Shown here: positions 56,131-64,000 of the stretch, in pieces
How positions within the stretch are numbered: the stretch's first letter is position 1
How the letters are laid out: the number at the start of each line of letters is the position of its first letter
Assembly: GCF_002953935.1 (NCBI RefSeq)
Contig: NZ_CP026514.1
Location: 1,488,001 to 1,552,000 of the forward strand
Length of the DNA stretch: 64,000 bases
Source: Arthrobacter sp. PGP41
GTDB lineage: Bacteria > Actinomycetota > Actinomycetes > Actinomycetales > Micrococcaceae
Direction: 5' to 3'
Translations under genes and position numbers: made by a program
The notes under the pieces: generated by a model
Told to the model about the DNA's origin: nothing
Seen by the model: only the letters and a program-made list of their open reading frames with translations
Database searches by the model: none

Positions 56131-56517
56131 TTAGTTCACTGCCCCGGTGTACTTCTCGCCCGGGCCCTTGCCGGGGGCATCGGGGATCAGCGACTCTTCG
56201 CGGAACGCCAGCTGCAGCGACCGGAGGCCGTCACGCAAGGGCCCTGCGTGCTGGGAGCCGATCTCCGGGGCGGCCGCGGTCACCAGGCCGGCCAGGGCCG
56301 TGATCAGTTTCCGTGCCTCGTCCAGGTCCTTCAGCTCCTCGGCGTTGTCCTCCGCCGCAAGCCCCAGCTTGACGGCGGCTGCGCTCATCAGATGGACGGC
56401 TGCGGTGGTGATGACCTCGATCGCCGGAACTTCGGAAATGTCGCGGACCTGCCGGGAGACATCGGGACCGGCGGCTGCCGGCTCGAAAACGTGTGAATTA
56501 CTGTCTGGGGTGCTCAT
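56131..56517 (-). CDS. DUF1844 domain-containing protein
   Basis: A 128-residue soluble protein, with AIEVITTAAVHLMSAAAVKLGL and LKDLDEARKLITALAGLVTAA forming the helical DUF1844 core. In actinobacteria it is usually encoded divergently next to infC, as here. Function is unknown. ATG at 56517 is chosen over upstream starts because the family begins close to it. Confidence 0.88.
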   Translation of the reverse strand: MSTPDSNSHVFEPAAAGPDVSRQVRDISEVPAIEVITTAAVHLMSAAAVKLGLAAEDNAEELKDLDEARKLITALAGLVTAAAPEIGSQHAGPLRDGLRSLQLAFREESLIPDAPGKGPGEKYTGAVN

Positions 56518-56860
56518 ACTGGTAAGCTTGACACAGACCAACTGGATGTCGTTATTTCAGAGATTGATCCAACAATCAAGGTTCCCACCGGCGCTGCACA
56601 GCGTTGACGGGAATTTTTTCTGTAAGATGGCATGCAGTTTGCAAGCGGAGTTCTCTCCCACCCGCGTCAGCCGCTGTTCCGAAGTTTAGGAACTCAAGGT
56701 TGCCGGGTACCTGGTTGGGCATGGCACCGGCATCCGCCGGAACTGTGCGTGCAGTCCCTTGACGGGCGCTGTATCCGATCTTTCTGAGGCCTTCGATTGC
56801 TCCGGCAGTTGGGGGCCTTCTCTATTTGCCGGATTCCACAACAAAAACAGGAGCTTTAAC
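56518..56860 (+). promoter_or_regulatory. infC leader and divergent promoter region
   Basis: A 343-bp gene-free stretch. It holds TTGACG near 56604 followed by a T-rich tract and TAAGAT, a probable infC promoter although the spacing is short. A long leader follows, with an AGGCC/GGCCT pair about 30 nt apart before the ribosome-binding site. Long infC leaders commonly host translational or attenuation control by IF-3 or L20; this is inferred, not shown. Confidence 0.5.
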
Positions 56861-57901
56861 ATTAGCGAGCCAAGAATCAATGAGCGTATCCGCGTCCCCG
56901 AGGTGCGGCTGGTCGGCCCTGCAGGTGAACAGGTAGGAATCGTCCGTATTGAGGATGCCCTGCGTCTGGCTGCCGAGTCCGACCTTGATCTCGTTGAAGT
57001 TGCACCTCAGGCGAAGCCTCCGGTGTGCAAGCTGATGGACTTCGGCAAGTACAAGTACGAGGCCGCGGTTAAGGCACGGGAAGCCCGGAAGAACCAGACG
57101 AACACCGTTCTGAAGGAAATCCGCTTCCGACTGAAGATTGACACCCACGACTACGAGACCAAGCGCGGCCACGCATTGCGCTTCCTCGGCGCCGGGGACA
57201 AGGTCAAGGCCATGATCCAGTTCCGTGGCCGTGAGCAGCAGCGTCCGGAAATGGGCATCCGCCTGCTCCAGCGCTTCGCCGACGACGTCGCTGAAGTGGG
57301 TGTTGTGGAGTCCAGCCCCCGCATTGACGGCCGCAACATGGTCATGGTGGTCGGCCCGCTGAAGAATAAGGCTGAGGCCAAGGCCGAAGCCCGCCGCGCC
57401 ACCCAGCGTGCCGAGGCGAAGGCGCAGAACGAAGCCAAGGCTTCCGGGCGCGTTGACACGTCCGGCGACGATCAGGCGCCCCTGACGCAGTCCCTGGCGG
57501 ATCTGCTTCCCGAAGGTTTCACCGTCTCCACCGAACCTGAGGCAGTAGCCGAGGCCCCTGCACAGGAGCCGGCCGCCGTCGTCGAACCTGCTGCAGCCGA
57601 AGCTCCCGCCAAGGCAGCGGAAGCTCCCAAGCAGGAAGCGCCCCAGCAGGAAGCTCCCAAGCAGGAAGCCCCGAAGGCGGCTGCTCCGAAGGCGGCGGCC
57701 CCCAAGGCTGCCGCTCCGAAGGCTGCTCCCGCCCCCAAGGCTGTTGCGGAGAAGCCCGCCGCGGCTGCTCCGGCAGCAGCGCCGAAGCCCGCAGCGGTTC
57801 CGGCTCCGCCGAAGCCGGTGGCCAGGCCTGCCGCACCGAAGCCTGCTGCCCGCCCTGCCCCCAAGGCAGTGCCGAAGCCGGCCGGCAAGAAGACCACTTA
57901 G
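56861..57901 (+). CDS. infC: translation initiation factor IF-3 (ATT start)
   Basis: IF-3 checks the start codon and prevents premature 50S joining. The IF-3 N- and C-terminal domains cover about residues 1-175 ([67 protein letters not shown]). A 165-residue Ala/Pro/Lys/Gln-rich tail follows, usual for this bacterial group. The codon after AGGAG-CTTTAAC is ATT (56861-56863) and the first in-frame ATG comes only at the MDFG codon inside the domain. The gene therefore starts at ATT, as in E. coli, where this permits IF-3 autoregulation. Confidence 0.93.
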   Translation: MSEPRINERIRVPEVRLVGPAGEQVGIVRIEDALRLAAESDLDLVEVAPQAKPPVCKLMDFGKYKYEAAVKAREARKNQTNTVLKEIRFRLKIDTHDYETKRGHALRFLGAGDKVKAMIQFRGREQQRPEMGIRLLQRFADDVAEVGVVESSPRIDGRNMVMVVGPLKNKAEAKAEARRATQRAEAKAQNEAKASGRVDTSGDDQAPLTQSLADLLPEGFTVSTEPEAVAEAPAQEPAAVVEPAAAEAPAKAAEAPKQEAPQQEAPKQEAPKAAAPKAAAPKAAAPKAAPAPKAVAEKPAAAAPAAAPKPAAVPAPPKPVARPAAPKPAARPAPKAVPKPAGKKTT

Positions 57902-58016
57902 TCCACAGCTGCCGGAGGTCGCCCTCCGGCAGTCAGCAACCAGCACGCCGCCCTGAGGGGCAGCTGCGCGATAGAGCTGCAGGCCCAGCCTGCGGAACGT
58001 AAGGAGATCGGTTCCC

Positions 58017-58211
58017 ATGCCGAAGATGAAGACCCACAGTGGTGCCAAGAAGCGCTTCAAGCTGACCGGAAGCGGCAAGCTGCGCCGCCAGCAGGCCAAC
58101 CGCCGCCATTACCTCGAGCACAAGTCCTCGCGGCTGACCCGTCGCCTTGCCGGCGACAAGATCGTCTTCAAGGGCGACGCCAAGGTCATCCGGAAGATGC
58201 TCGGCATCTAG
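58017..58211 (+). CDS. rpmI: 50S ribosomal protein L35
   Basis: A 64-residue basic protein, [20 protein letters not shown] at the start and ADGAK-type C-terminal core ([19 protein letters not shown]). It is the second gene of the infC-rpmI-rplT operon. ATG 58017 follows AAGGAGATCGG. Confidence 0.97.
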   Translation: MPKMKTHSGAKKRFKLTGSGKLRRQQANRRHYLEHKSSRLTRRLAGDKIVFKGDAKVIRKMLGI

Positions 58212-58329
58212 TTTCCAAGTTCTTTGACTGACCATCACCTGGTGGCCGGTCACCTACCAAAAAGCCTTCTCAGGCCGCCGGGAAACCGGCAGTAGATGCT
58301 TGGGATCAGATTTTCGAAGGAGTACGCAC

Positions 58330-58716
58330 GTGGCACGTGTGAAGAGGGCGGTCAACGCCCACAAGAAGCGCCGGGTTATCCTTGAACGCGCAAAGGGCTA
58401 CCGTGGACAGCGTTCACGCCTGTACCGCAAGGCCAAAGAGCAGCTGCTGCACTCGTTTGTGTACAGCTACGGCGACCGCAAGAAGAAGAAGGGTGACTTC
58501 CGCCGCCTGTGGATCCAGCGCATCAACGCTGCATCCCGCGCCAACGGACTCACCTACAACCGCCTGATCCAGGGCCTGAAGGCCGCTGAGGTTGAGGTTG
58601 ACCGCCGCATGCTCGCCGAGCTCGCGGTTTCCGACGCCAACGCGTTCGCTGCGCTGGTCAAGGTTGCCAAGGATTCCCTGCCTGCCGACACCTCCGCCAA
58701 GAAGGTTGTTGCCTAG
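58330..58716 (+). CDS. rplT: 50S ribosomal protein L20
   Basis: L20 (128 residues) binds 23S rRNA early in 50S assembly and represses its own operon in several bacteria. [20 protein letters not shown] at the start and [20 protein letters not shown] are characteristic. GTG 58330 follows AAGGAG; an upstream in-frame ATG at 58300 is not used. It is the last gene of the operon. Confidence 0.97.
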   Translation: MARVKRAVNAHKKRRVILERAKGYRGQRSRLYRKAKEQLLHSFVYSYGDRKKKKGDFRRLWIQRINAASRANGLTYNRLIQGLKAAEVEVDRRMLAELAVSDANAFAALVKVAKDSLPADTSAKKVVA

Positions 58717-58766
58717 CAACTGGCTGTCCCGCCAGGGACGGTTCAGGAACCCGTGGCCCTAGCCAC

Positions 58767-58772
58767 TAAAGT
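58767..58772 (+). promoter_or_regulatory. -10 box of the RNA methyltransferase gene, probably leaderless
   Basis: TAAAGT ends 6 nt before the ATG at 58779. Confidence 0.45.
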
Positions 58773-58778
58773 TCTTAT

Positions 58779-59690
58779 ATGAACGAAACCGGGCGCCCGC
58801 AAGATTTTCCGCTGTCCAATCCCCGAGCTGATCGGGTGAGGGACGTGGCAAAACTTGCCGGGCGCCCGGCCCGTTTAAAGCGCGGCCTGTTCCTTGCCGA
58901 AGGGCCCCAGGCGGTCCGCGAGGCCCTCAGGCTCCACCAGCAGCGCCTTGCCGCCGGAGCCCCGGGTGTGGTCACGGAGGTCTTTGCCAGCGAAAGCTGC
59001 CTGGACCGGTTCCCGGAATTCGAAGACCTGTCCCAAGGGGTCAACGCCCGCCTTGCCACTGACGAGGTCCTCGCTGCCATGGCGGATACCGTCAACCCGC
59101 AGGGGATCGTCGCAGTCTGCCGCTTCCTGGACGTGGCGCTGCAGGAAGTGCTCGACGCCGGGCCCCGCCTGATTGCCGTGCTGTGCCAGGTCCGTGACCC
59201 CGGGAATGCGGGGACCGTCCTCCGGGCGGCAGACGCCGCCGGCGCGGACGCCGTCATCCTCACATCCTCCAGCGTGGACATCTACAACCCCAAGGCGGTG
59301 CGGTCCACGGCCGGTTCGCTTTTCCACCTCCCGGTGGTGCTGGGCACCGACATCGGCGATCTGGTTGCGGCGTGCAGGGCGCGAGGGGTAGGCATACTGG
59401 CAGCGGACGGCTACGGTTCCCTCAACCTGGATACCCTGCAGGACGAGAACGCCCGGCGGCGGCTGACCGGCGAAGGTCCGGAATCGGCCTATGCCCTGGA
59501 GCAGCCCACGGCGTGGCTCTTTGGGAACGAGGCCCAGGGCCTGTCCCAGGAAGAGCTCGCGCTGGCCGACCATCGGGTTGCCGTGCCCGTGTACGGTTCC
59601 GCGGAGAGCCTGAACCTGGGTACCGCGGCAACGGTTTGCCTCTACGCCAGCGCGCGGTCCCAGCACTTGCCTGCGCCGGTGACAGCCTAG
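58779..59690 (+). CDS. TrmH/SpoU family RNA 2'-O-methyltransferase
   Basis: A 303-residue SPOUT methyltransferase. An N-terminal substrate-binding domain (RPARLKRGLFLAEGPQAVREAL) precedes the knot domain, which shows VRDPGNAGTVLRAADAAGAD (motif 1), LFGNEAQGLSQEEL (motif 2) and VPVYGSAESLNLGTAATVCLY (motif 3). It is encoded after rplT in many actinobacteria. The target, rRNA or tRNA ribose, is not determined. Confidence 0.93.
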   Translation: MNETGRPQDFPLSNPRADRVRDVAKLAGRPARLKRGLFLAEGPQAVREALRLHQQRLAAGAPGVVTEVFASESCLDRFPEFEDLSQGVNARLATDEVLAAMADTVNPQGIVAVCRFLDVALQEVLDAGPRLIAVLCQVRDPGNAGTVLRAADAAGADAVILTSSSVDIYNPKAVRSTAGSLFHLPVVLGTDIGDLVAACRARGVGILAADGYGSLNLDTLQDENARRRLTGEGPESAYALEQPTAWLFGNEAQGLSQEELALADHRVAVPVYGSAESLNLGTAATVCLYASARSQHLPAPVTA

Positions 59691-59736
59691 GCCGGAACCC
59701 GGCCGCGGTTCCATTGCCCGGCCGGTCGAAAAATAT

Positions 59737-59762
59737 AAGGGCTCCGGATTTCCGGAGCCCTT
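59737..59762. terminator. bidirectional terminator
   Basis: A perfect 11-bp stem (59737-59747 with 59752-59762) and a 4-nt loop lie between convergent genes, with A-rich sequence on the left and T-rich sequence on the right. Confidence 0.88.
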
Positions 59763-59791
59763 GCTGTTGATGATTCAGTCGGGAGAGCAAC

Positions 59792-60067
59792 TCAGGGTGC
59801 GCGGGTAGCCTTGCCGCGTCCGGTGATTGCTCCGTAGATGCCGGCAACAACAAGGCCGCCGACGATAGCGAGAATCCAGGTGCCCAGGTCAAAGAAGGCA
59901 AGATCGCCCTTGTTGAACAGGAGGCTGCCGATCCAGCCGCCCACAATGGCGCCCACTACACCCAAAACAAGGCTGGTGACCCAACCCCCGCCAACCCGTC
60001 CGGGCATGACGGCCTTAACAATGGCCCCTACGATAAGGCCGAGGATAATCCAAGCAAGAAAACCCAT
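59792..60067 (-). CDS. GlsB/YeaQ/YmgE family stress-response membrane protein
   Basis: A 91-residue protein with three glycine-rich membrane helices: GFLAWIILGLIVGAIVKAVM, then GGGWVTSLVLGVVGAIVGGWIG, then WILAIVGGLVVAGIYGAI. This is the YeaQ/YmgE (transglycosylase-associated) family, often induced by envelope or acid stress. ATG at 60067 has AGGAGGAG upstream. Confidence 0.93.
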   Translation of the reverse strand: MGFLAWIILGLIVGAIVKAVMPGRVGGGWVTSLVLGVVGAIVGGWIGSLLFNKGDLAFFDLGTWILAIVGGLVVAGIYGAITGRGKATRAP

Positions 60068-60262
60068 GTCTCCTCCTTATAGTGGCCGGGATCTGATGGT
60101 CCCGATGAGGCTCAAGCTAACACAGGGCCCTGCCAATGTCAGCAGGCTTAGGGTCGCCGCCGGTGCATGCGGGATGTTGCGGCGGGTACGGTGACTATGG
60201 GCGGGCCGAGGCCGGATCCGCGTTTTCCTCACTGAACCGTAACCGTAAAGAGGTGAAGCCCT

Positions 60263-61222
60263 GTGGCTGCAAATGGCGGTACCAAGGCGATTGTGGCAGC
60301 CCTGGCTGCCAACCTGACCATCGCCGCCCTTAAGTTCGTGGCGTATGCCCTGACGCTTTCCTCGTCAATGCTCGCAGAAGCCATCCACTCCGTGGCCGAC
60401 TCCGGCAACCAGATCCTGCTGCTGGTAGGTGGCAAGAAGGCGAAACGGGCTGCCAGCCCCGAGCACCCCTTCGGCTACGGCCGGGAGCGCTACATCTACG
60501 CGTTCATTGTCTCCATCGTCCTGTTCAGCGTCGGCGGCCTCTTCGCCCTCTATGAGGCATGGGACAAGTTCCAGCACCCGCATGCCATCGAAGGCGGCTT
60601 CTGGTGGGTTCCGCTGGCCGTGCTGGTGGGCGCGATCATCGCCGAGTCCTTCTCGTTCCGGACCGCCATCATCGAGTCGAACCACGTCCGGGGGCAGCAG
60701 TCCTGGGCCAAGTTTGTGCGCAGCGCCAAGCAGCCTGAGCTGCCGGTGATCCTGCTTGAGGACCTCGGTGCGCTGGTGGGCCTGGTCTTCGCCCTGATCG
60801 GCGTCAGCCTGACGCTCCTCACGGGGGACGGACTCTGGGATGCCGCCGGCACGGCGATGATCGGCCTGCTGCTGGTGGCGATCGCCGTCGTCCTCGCGTT
60901 GGAGACCAAGTCCCTGCTCCTGGGCGAGTCCGCAACAAAGGACGACGTCGCAAAGATCGCCGCGGCGATCGAAGCTGACGGCGGGCGAATCATCCACCTC
61001 AAGACCCTGCACCTCGGCCCCGAGGAGCTCCTCGTGGCGGCCAAGATCGCCGTCAGCCACTCCGCCACGGGGGATGAGATTGCACGGGAAATAGACGCTG
61101 CTGAAGCGAGGATCCGCGCGGCCGTGCCCATCGCCCGGGTCATCTACCTTGAGCCCGACCTTCACCGGGCCGACGCCACGGGGGCTGGCCAGCAGCCTGC
61201 TGCCGTTGCCCCGCAGCCGTAA
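60263..61222 (+). CDS. cation diffusion facilitator family transporter
   Basis: A 319-residue CDF exporter. Six membrane helices are expected; helix 2 contains SMLAEAIHSVADSGNQILLL with the metal-site Asp/His, and HPFGYGRERYIYAF is the family loop. The cytoplasmic C-terminal domain (about 215-300) ends VPIARVIYLEPDL. Probable substrates are zinc, iron or manganese; not resolved. GTG 60263 follows GAGGTGA. Confidence 0.9.
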   Translation: MAANGGTKAIVAALAANLTIAALKFVAYALTLSSSMLAEAIHSVADSGNQILLLVGGKKAKRAASPEHPFGYGRERYIYAFIVSIVLFSVGGLFALYEAWDKFQHPHAIEGGFWWVPLAVLVGAIIAESFSFRTAIIESNHVRGQQSWAKFVRSAKQPELPVILLEDLGALVGLVFALIGVSLTLLTGDGLWDAAGTAMIGLLLVAIAVVLALETKSLLLGESATKDDVAKIAAAIEADGGRIIHLKTLHLGPEELLVAAKIAVSHSATGDEIAREIDAAEARIRAAVPIARVIYLEPDLHRADATGAGQQPAAVAPQP

Positions 61223-61280
61223 CTGTGCTTCCGTAACTATTGCCTGGCTGGAAGCCGCCGGCCGCCCCGGTCCCGAAGGA

Positions 61281-62489
61281 TCAGGCGGTCAGCGGCTTCC
61301 TGCGTTCCAGGAGTCCGCTGGCGATGGCGACGCCGAGTCCCAACAGGGCGAGGACAGCGCCTACCAGCGCCGGGGCAACATAACCCCAGCCGAGCGCGAT
61401 CACCACTCCGCCCAGGAAGGCCCCCAGCGCATTGGCAACGTTGAGCGCGGCATGGTTCAGTGACGAAGCGAGGGACGGCGCGTCCGGCGATGCATCCAGC
61501 AGCCTGGTCTGCAGCGCCGGGACCAGCATGGACCCTGAAGCGCCCACCACGAACACCATGACGAAGGCAGACCACGGCCAGTGGACGGCCACGGCGTAGA
61601 CCACCAAGGCAACAGCTATGGCAGGCAGCACCTTGTACAGGGTTCCCATCACGGACTTGTCAGCGAACCTGCCGCCCACGATGTTGCCGGCCACCATTCC
61701 CAGGCCATAGAGGGCCACCACCAGCGGAATCAGTGACGACGGCATGCCTGCCACGAGTGTCATGGTGTGGGCGATGTAGGTGTAGGTGGCGAAGAAGCCG
61801 CCAAAGCCTACGATGCCGATCAGGATGGCCAGCCAGACCTGCAGGCGCTTGAGGGCTCCCAGTTCGCGCCGGATGCTGGCGTCAGGGTGCGCCTCGTGGA
61901 ACGGTACGGATTTCCAGACCAGGGCAAGCGTCAGCAGTCCTATGAATCCCACCAGGATAAACAGCAGCCGCCAGCCGTAGGTTTGCCCCATCCACGTGGC
62001 AAAGGGCACCCCCACCACGTTGGAGATGCTGAGCCCCGCCATCACCATGGAGATTGCCCAACCCCGCCGGGTTGGCGGAACCAGCGAGGCTGCAATGACA
62101 GCCGCAACTCCGAAGAACGCGCCGTGCGGCAGGCCGGCGGCGAAGCGCGAGGCCAGCATGGTCCCGTAGTCGGGCGCGAGGAAGGAAAGGAAGTTGGCCA
62201 CCGTGAAGAACAGGATGAGCCCGAGTGCCAGGTGCTTGCGGGGGAGCCTGGCGCCGACGGCGGCGAGCAGCGGGGCCCCGACCACAACGCCCAGGGCGTA
62301 GGCGGAGATGAGGTGGCCGGCTTCCGGTGTTGATATCCCGAGGCCCTGCTCCACTTCCTTCAGCAGGCCCATCATGGTGAATTCCGTAACGCCGATGCCC
62401 ACCCCGCCCATGGCGAGGGCAAAGATAGCCAGGGCGACGTTGGGGGATCGGATGGGGGCTGCCGTGGATGTTTCGAGGACGCTGCTCAT
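61281..62489 (-). CDS. MFS transporter (AraJ/Cmx efflux type)
   Basis: A 402-residue permease with twelve predicted helices. NVALAIFALAMGGVGIGVTE at the start, GARLPRKHLALG (loop 2-3 motif) and GLPHGAFFGVAAVIAASLV place it with the AraJ/Cmx/YdhP drug or sugar efflux group. The start ATG at 62489 is preferred over in-frame upstream extension to 62966, which covers the divergent Nudix gene. Confidence 0.9.
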   Translation of the reverse strand: MSSVLETSTAAPIRSPNVALAIFALAMGGVGIGVTEFTMMGLLKEVEQGLGISTPEAGHLISAYALGVVVGAPLLAAVGARLPRKHLALGLILFFTVANFLSFLAPDYGTMLASRFAAGLPHGAFFGVAAVIAASLVPPTRRGWAISMVMAGLSISNVVGVPFATWMGQTYGWRLLFILVGFIGLLTLALVWKSVPFHEAHPDASIRRELGALKRLQVWLAILIGIVGFGGFFATYTYIAHTMTLVAGMPSSLIPLVVALYGLGMVAGNIVGGRFADKSVMGTLYKVLPAIAVALVVYAVAVHWPWSAFVMVFVVGASGSMLVPALQTRLLDASPDAPSLASSLNHAALNVANALGAFLGGVVIALGWGYVAPALVGAVLALLGLGVAIASGLLERRKPLTA

Positions 62490-62636
62490 GGGCCTGCTTT
62501 TCGGGGTAGAAACTGTGATGGGACCGGTGCCACGGCAGTGGGGCTGATGAAGTCCGGACCCTGCCAACAACCCCGGGAAGGGGGAACAGTATTCCCGCTG
62601 CGGGGATGGTGTGTCCGGCCCCACCATTGTCCCCCA

Positions 62637-62642
62637 TAGAAT
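62637..62642 (+). promoter_or_regulatory. -10 box of the Nudix gene, probably leaderless
   Basis: TAGAAT ends 6 nt before the GTG at 62649. Confidence 0.5.
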
Positions 62643-62648
62643 GGGCCA

Positions 62649-63098
62649 GTGACTGGACTGATACAGGTGGTAGGTGGAGCCGTCGTTGACAGCCTGGCGG
62701 AACCTTCGCTGCTTCTGGCGGCACGGCGCAGCGCGCCGGAGGAGCTGGCCGGTCTCTGGGAGTTCCCCGGGGGCAAGGTGGAATCCGGAGAGCAACCGGA
62801 AGCGGCGCTTGCCCGCGAGCTGTTCGAGGAACTCGGCATCGGCGTCCGGCTTGGCTCTGAGCTTCCGGCCGAGGCGCCGCAGGGCTGGCCGTTGAACAGC
62901 CGTGCCAGCATGCGGGTGTGGCTGGCCGAGGTCACCCGCGGGCAGGCCCGGCCGCTTGAAGACCATGATGAACTGCGGTGGGTGCCGCTGTCTGATCCGG
63001 AAGCCGTCCTGGGCCTGCCCTGGATACCCGCCGACTTCCCGATTGTCAGGGCCCTCCTTGCCGCCCTGGCGGTGCCGGCAGGGGCTGCGCGCTCCTAG
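62649..63098 (+). CDS. Nudix hydrolase, MutT-like
   Basis: A 149-residue (d)NTP pyrophosphohydrolase. The Nudix box GGKVESGEQPEAALARELFEELGI (given here in part: G-x5-E-x7-RELFEELG) is complete, preceded by ELAGLWEFPGGK typical of MutT, which removes 8-oxo-dGTP. GTG start at 62649. Its 3' end overlaps the convergent radical SAM gene by 4 bp. Confidence 0.9.
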   Translation: MTGLIQVVGGAVVDSLAEPSLLLAARRSAPEELAGLWEFPGGKVESGEQPEAALARELFEELGIGVRLGSELPAEAPQGWPLNSRASMRVWLAEVTRGQARPLEDHDELRWVPLSDPEAVLGLPWIPADFPIVRALLAALAVPAGAARS

Positions 63099-64000
63099 AA
63101 GAGGGTGGCCTGTTCTGCTGATTTTCTTACTCCCGGCAGCCCGGGAACGCCGGGCAGGGAGGCGGCCGAATCATGCCCTGCCGCTGCCGGAATGGTGCCT
63201 GCCGGGTACTCGGCTTCCTCGCCGCGGGGATCGTCCGCCAAATCCCTGTGGCTGAAGCCGGATGAATCGGTGAACCCGTGGCGGGCCTTGAAATACCGGA
63301 CCTTGCCGGCCAGCCAGGAACGGTACTCCTTGGAGGCGTACGAGCCGGAGCCGTAGAGCCTGCGGTAGCTGCCGGCCAGTCCGGGATGGTTGGCGGCAAT
63401 CCACTGCATGAACCACTCCCTGGTGCCCGGCTTGAGGTAGAGGGCTCCTGCAGTCACCCCGGTGGCTCCGGCTGCAGCCAGGGAAGCGAATAGAGCGTCA
63501 AGGGCTTCGTCGCTGTCCGAAAGCCAGGGGAGGATGGGCATTGCCATTACCCCGCAGGGGAGTCCGGCCTCGCGAAGGCGGGAGACAAGCTTGAGCCGTG
63601 CCCGGGGCCCCGGTGTTCCGGGCTCGACGGCCTCGGAGAGTGCTTCATCGGTCATGGCGAGGGAAATGCCCAGGCCAACGGGCACCTGGGTTGCGGCGCT
63701 CTTGAGCAATGGAATGTCCCGTGCCAGCAGCGTCCCCTTGGTGAGGATGGAGAGGGGAGTTCCCGAGTCAGCCAGGGCGGCGATGATCCCCGGCATCAAG
63801 CGGTAACGGCCCTCGGCACGCTGGTAGGGGTCCGTGTTGGTGCCGAGGGCCACCTGCTGGCGGCCCCAGGAAGGCTTGGCGAGTTCTTTGCGGAGGACCT
63901 CTGCGGCGTTGACCTTGACCACCACCTGGCTGTCGAAGTCCAGGCCGGCGTCGAAATCCAGGTACGTATGGCTCTTCCGGGCGAAGCAATAGACGCAGGC
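63095..64000 (-). CDS. Rv2578c family radical SAM protein (5' end outside the window)
   Basis: The reading frame is open to the right edge; 301 residues are visible. At the edge it reads ACVYCFARKSHTYLDFDAGL, the end of a CxxxCxxC cluster motif, followed by WGRQQVALGTNTDPYQRAEG and a TIM-barrel-like body. This matches actinobacterial Rv2578c-type, SplB-related radical SAM proteins. The reaction is unknown. The C-terminus is Ala/Pro-rich and overlaps the Nudix gene end by 4 bp. Confidence 0.85.
   Translation of the reverse strand, partial: ACVYCFARKSHTYLDFDAGLDFDSQVVVKVNAAEVLRKELAKPSWGRQQVALGTNTDPYQRAEGRYRLMPGIIAALADSGTPLSILTKGTLLARDIPLLKSAATQVPVGLGISLAMTDEALSEAVEPGTPGPRARLKLVSRLREAGLPCGVMAMPILPWLSDSDEALDALFASLAAAGATGVTAGALYLKPGTREWFMQWIAANHPGLAGSYRRLYGSGSYASKEYRSWLAGKVRYFKARHGFTDSSGFSHRDLADDPRGEEAEYPAGTIPAAAGHDSAASLPGVPGLPGVRKSAEQATLF

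Noticed and set aside
58300..58329. Upstream ATG extension of rplT
   Set aside because: L20 begins at the VARVKRAV residues, and AAGGAG is placed for GTG 58330.
1..64000. CRISPR arrays, tRNA or rRNA genes, prophage or insertion sequences
   Set aside because: Reading both strands I saw no regularly spaced repeats, no tRNA cloverleaf consensus, no rRNA motifs and no transposase or integrase frames. A tRNAscan or Infernal run would be decisive.

Overview
This 64 kb window is high-GC chromosomal DNA from an actinobacterium of the family Micrococcaceae, most likely Arthrobacter or Pseudarthrobacter. That assignment is my inference from protein sequences and from gene order (nusA-ylxR-infB-rbfA-truB-ribF-rpsO-pnp; dapB-dapA-rnj-ftsK-pgsA-cinA-clgR-recA-recX-miaB-miaA-dapF-hflX-dinG-lexA; his operon-infC-rpmI-rplT). 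The right edge cuts a radical SAM gene. The left edge falls exactly at the nusA start, where a TGA at 2-4 is probably the end of rimP. I see no rRNA, tRNA, CRISPR array, insertion sequence or prophage.

Layout. 1-5.3 kb: translation factors nusA, ylxR, infB and rbfA. infB carries two compensating single-base frameshifts in its repeat-rich linker. 5.4-13.9 kb: a secreted ScyD/ScyE-like protein, a nucleoside deaminase, a zinc-ribbon thioredoxin, an aminotransferase, truB, two membrane proteins, ribF, and the tryptophan-catabolic pair kynA-kynU. 14-18.4 kb: rpsO, pnp and an M16 peptidase. 19-21 kb: a DUF222/HNH (13E12-type) protein. 21-27 kb: a molybdenum-cofactor island (moaD-moaA on the minus strand; a membrane-anchored sulfite-oxidase-fold enzyme, moeA, moaC, mog and moaE on the plus strand). 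27-37.7 kb: lysine/diaminopimelate genes, RNase J, FtsK, phospholipid synthesis and the ClgR regulator. 37.8-50 kb: a MarR regulator, recA-recX, tRNA modification (miaB, miaA), dapF, hflX, dinG, and lexA with a divergent LysM cell-division gene. 50-56 kb: hisC-hisB-hisH-(small membrane protein)-hisA, an SseB-like gene and an MFS carrier. 56-64 kb: DUF1844, infC-rpmI-rplT, an RNA methyltransferase, a GlsB-like protein, a CDF transporter, an MFS carrier, a Nudix hydrolase and the partial radical SAM gene.

Regulation. Four LexA-type SOS boxes are readable. They lie before recA, before lexA, before the divergent LysM gene, and at 29.73 kb before a small truncated gene that looks like the N-terminal part of a DUF222 protein. 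Over a dozen genes have a TAnnnT -10 hexamer only 6-8 nt before the start codon, as expected for leaderless transcripts. infC appears to start at ATT. Two long imperfect palindromes (4602-4717 and about 55978-56036) are not explained by any gene.

Most of the window is conserved housekeeping sequence. I do not see a clear new multi-gene system. The best leads are the SOS-box-linked DUF222 remnant, the two palindromic elements, the infB frameshifts and the unannotated 52-residue membrane protein inside the his operon.
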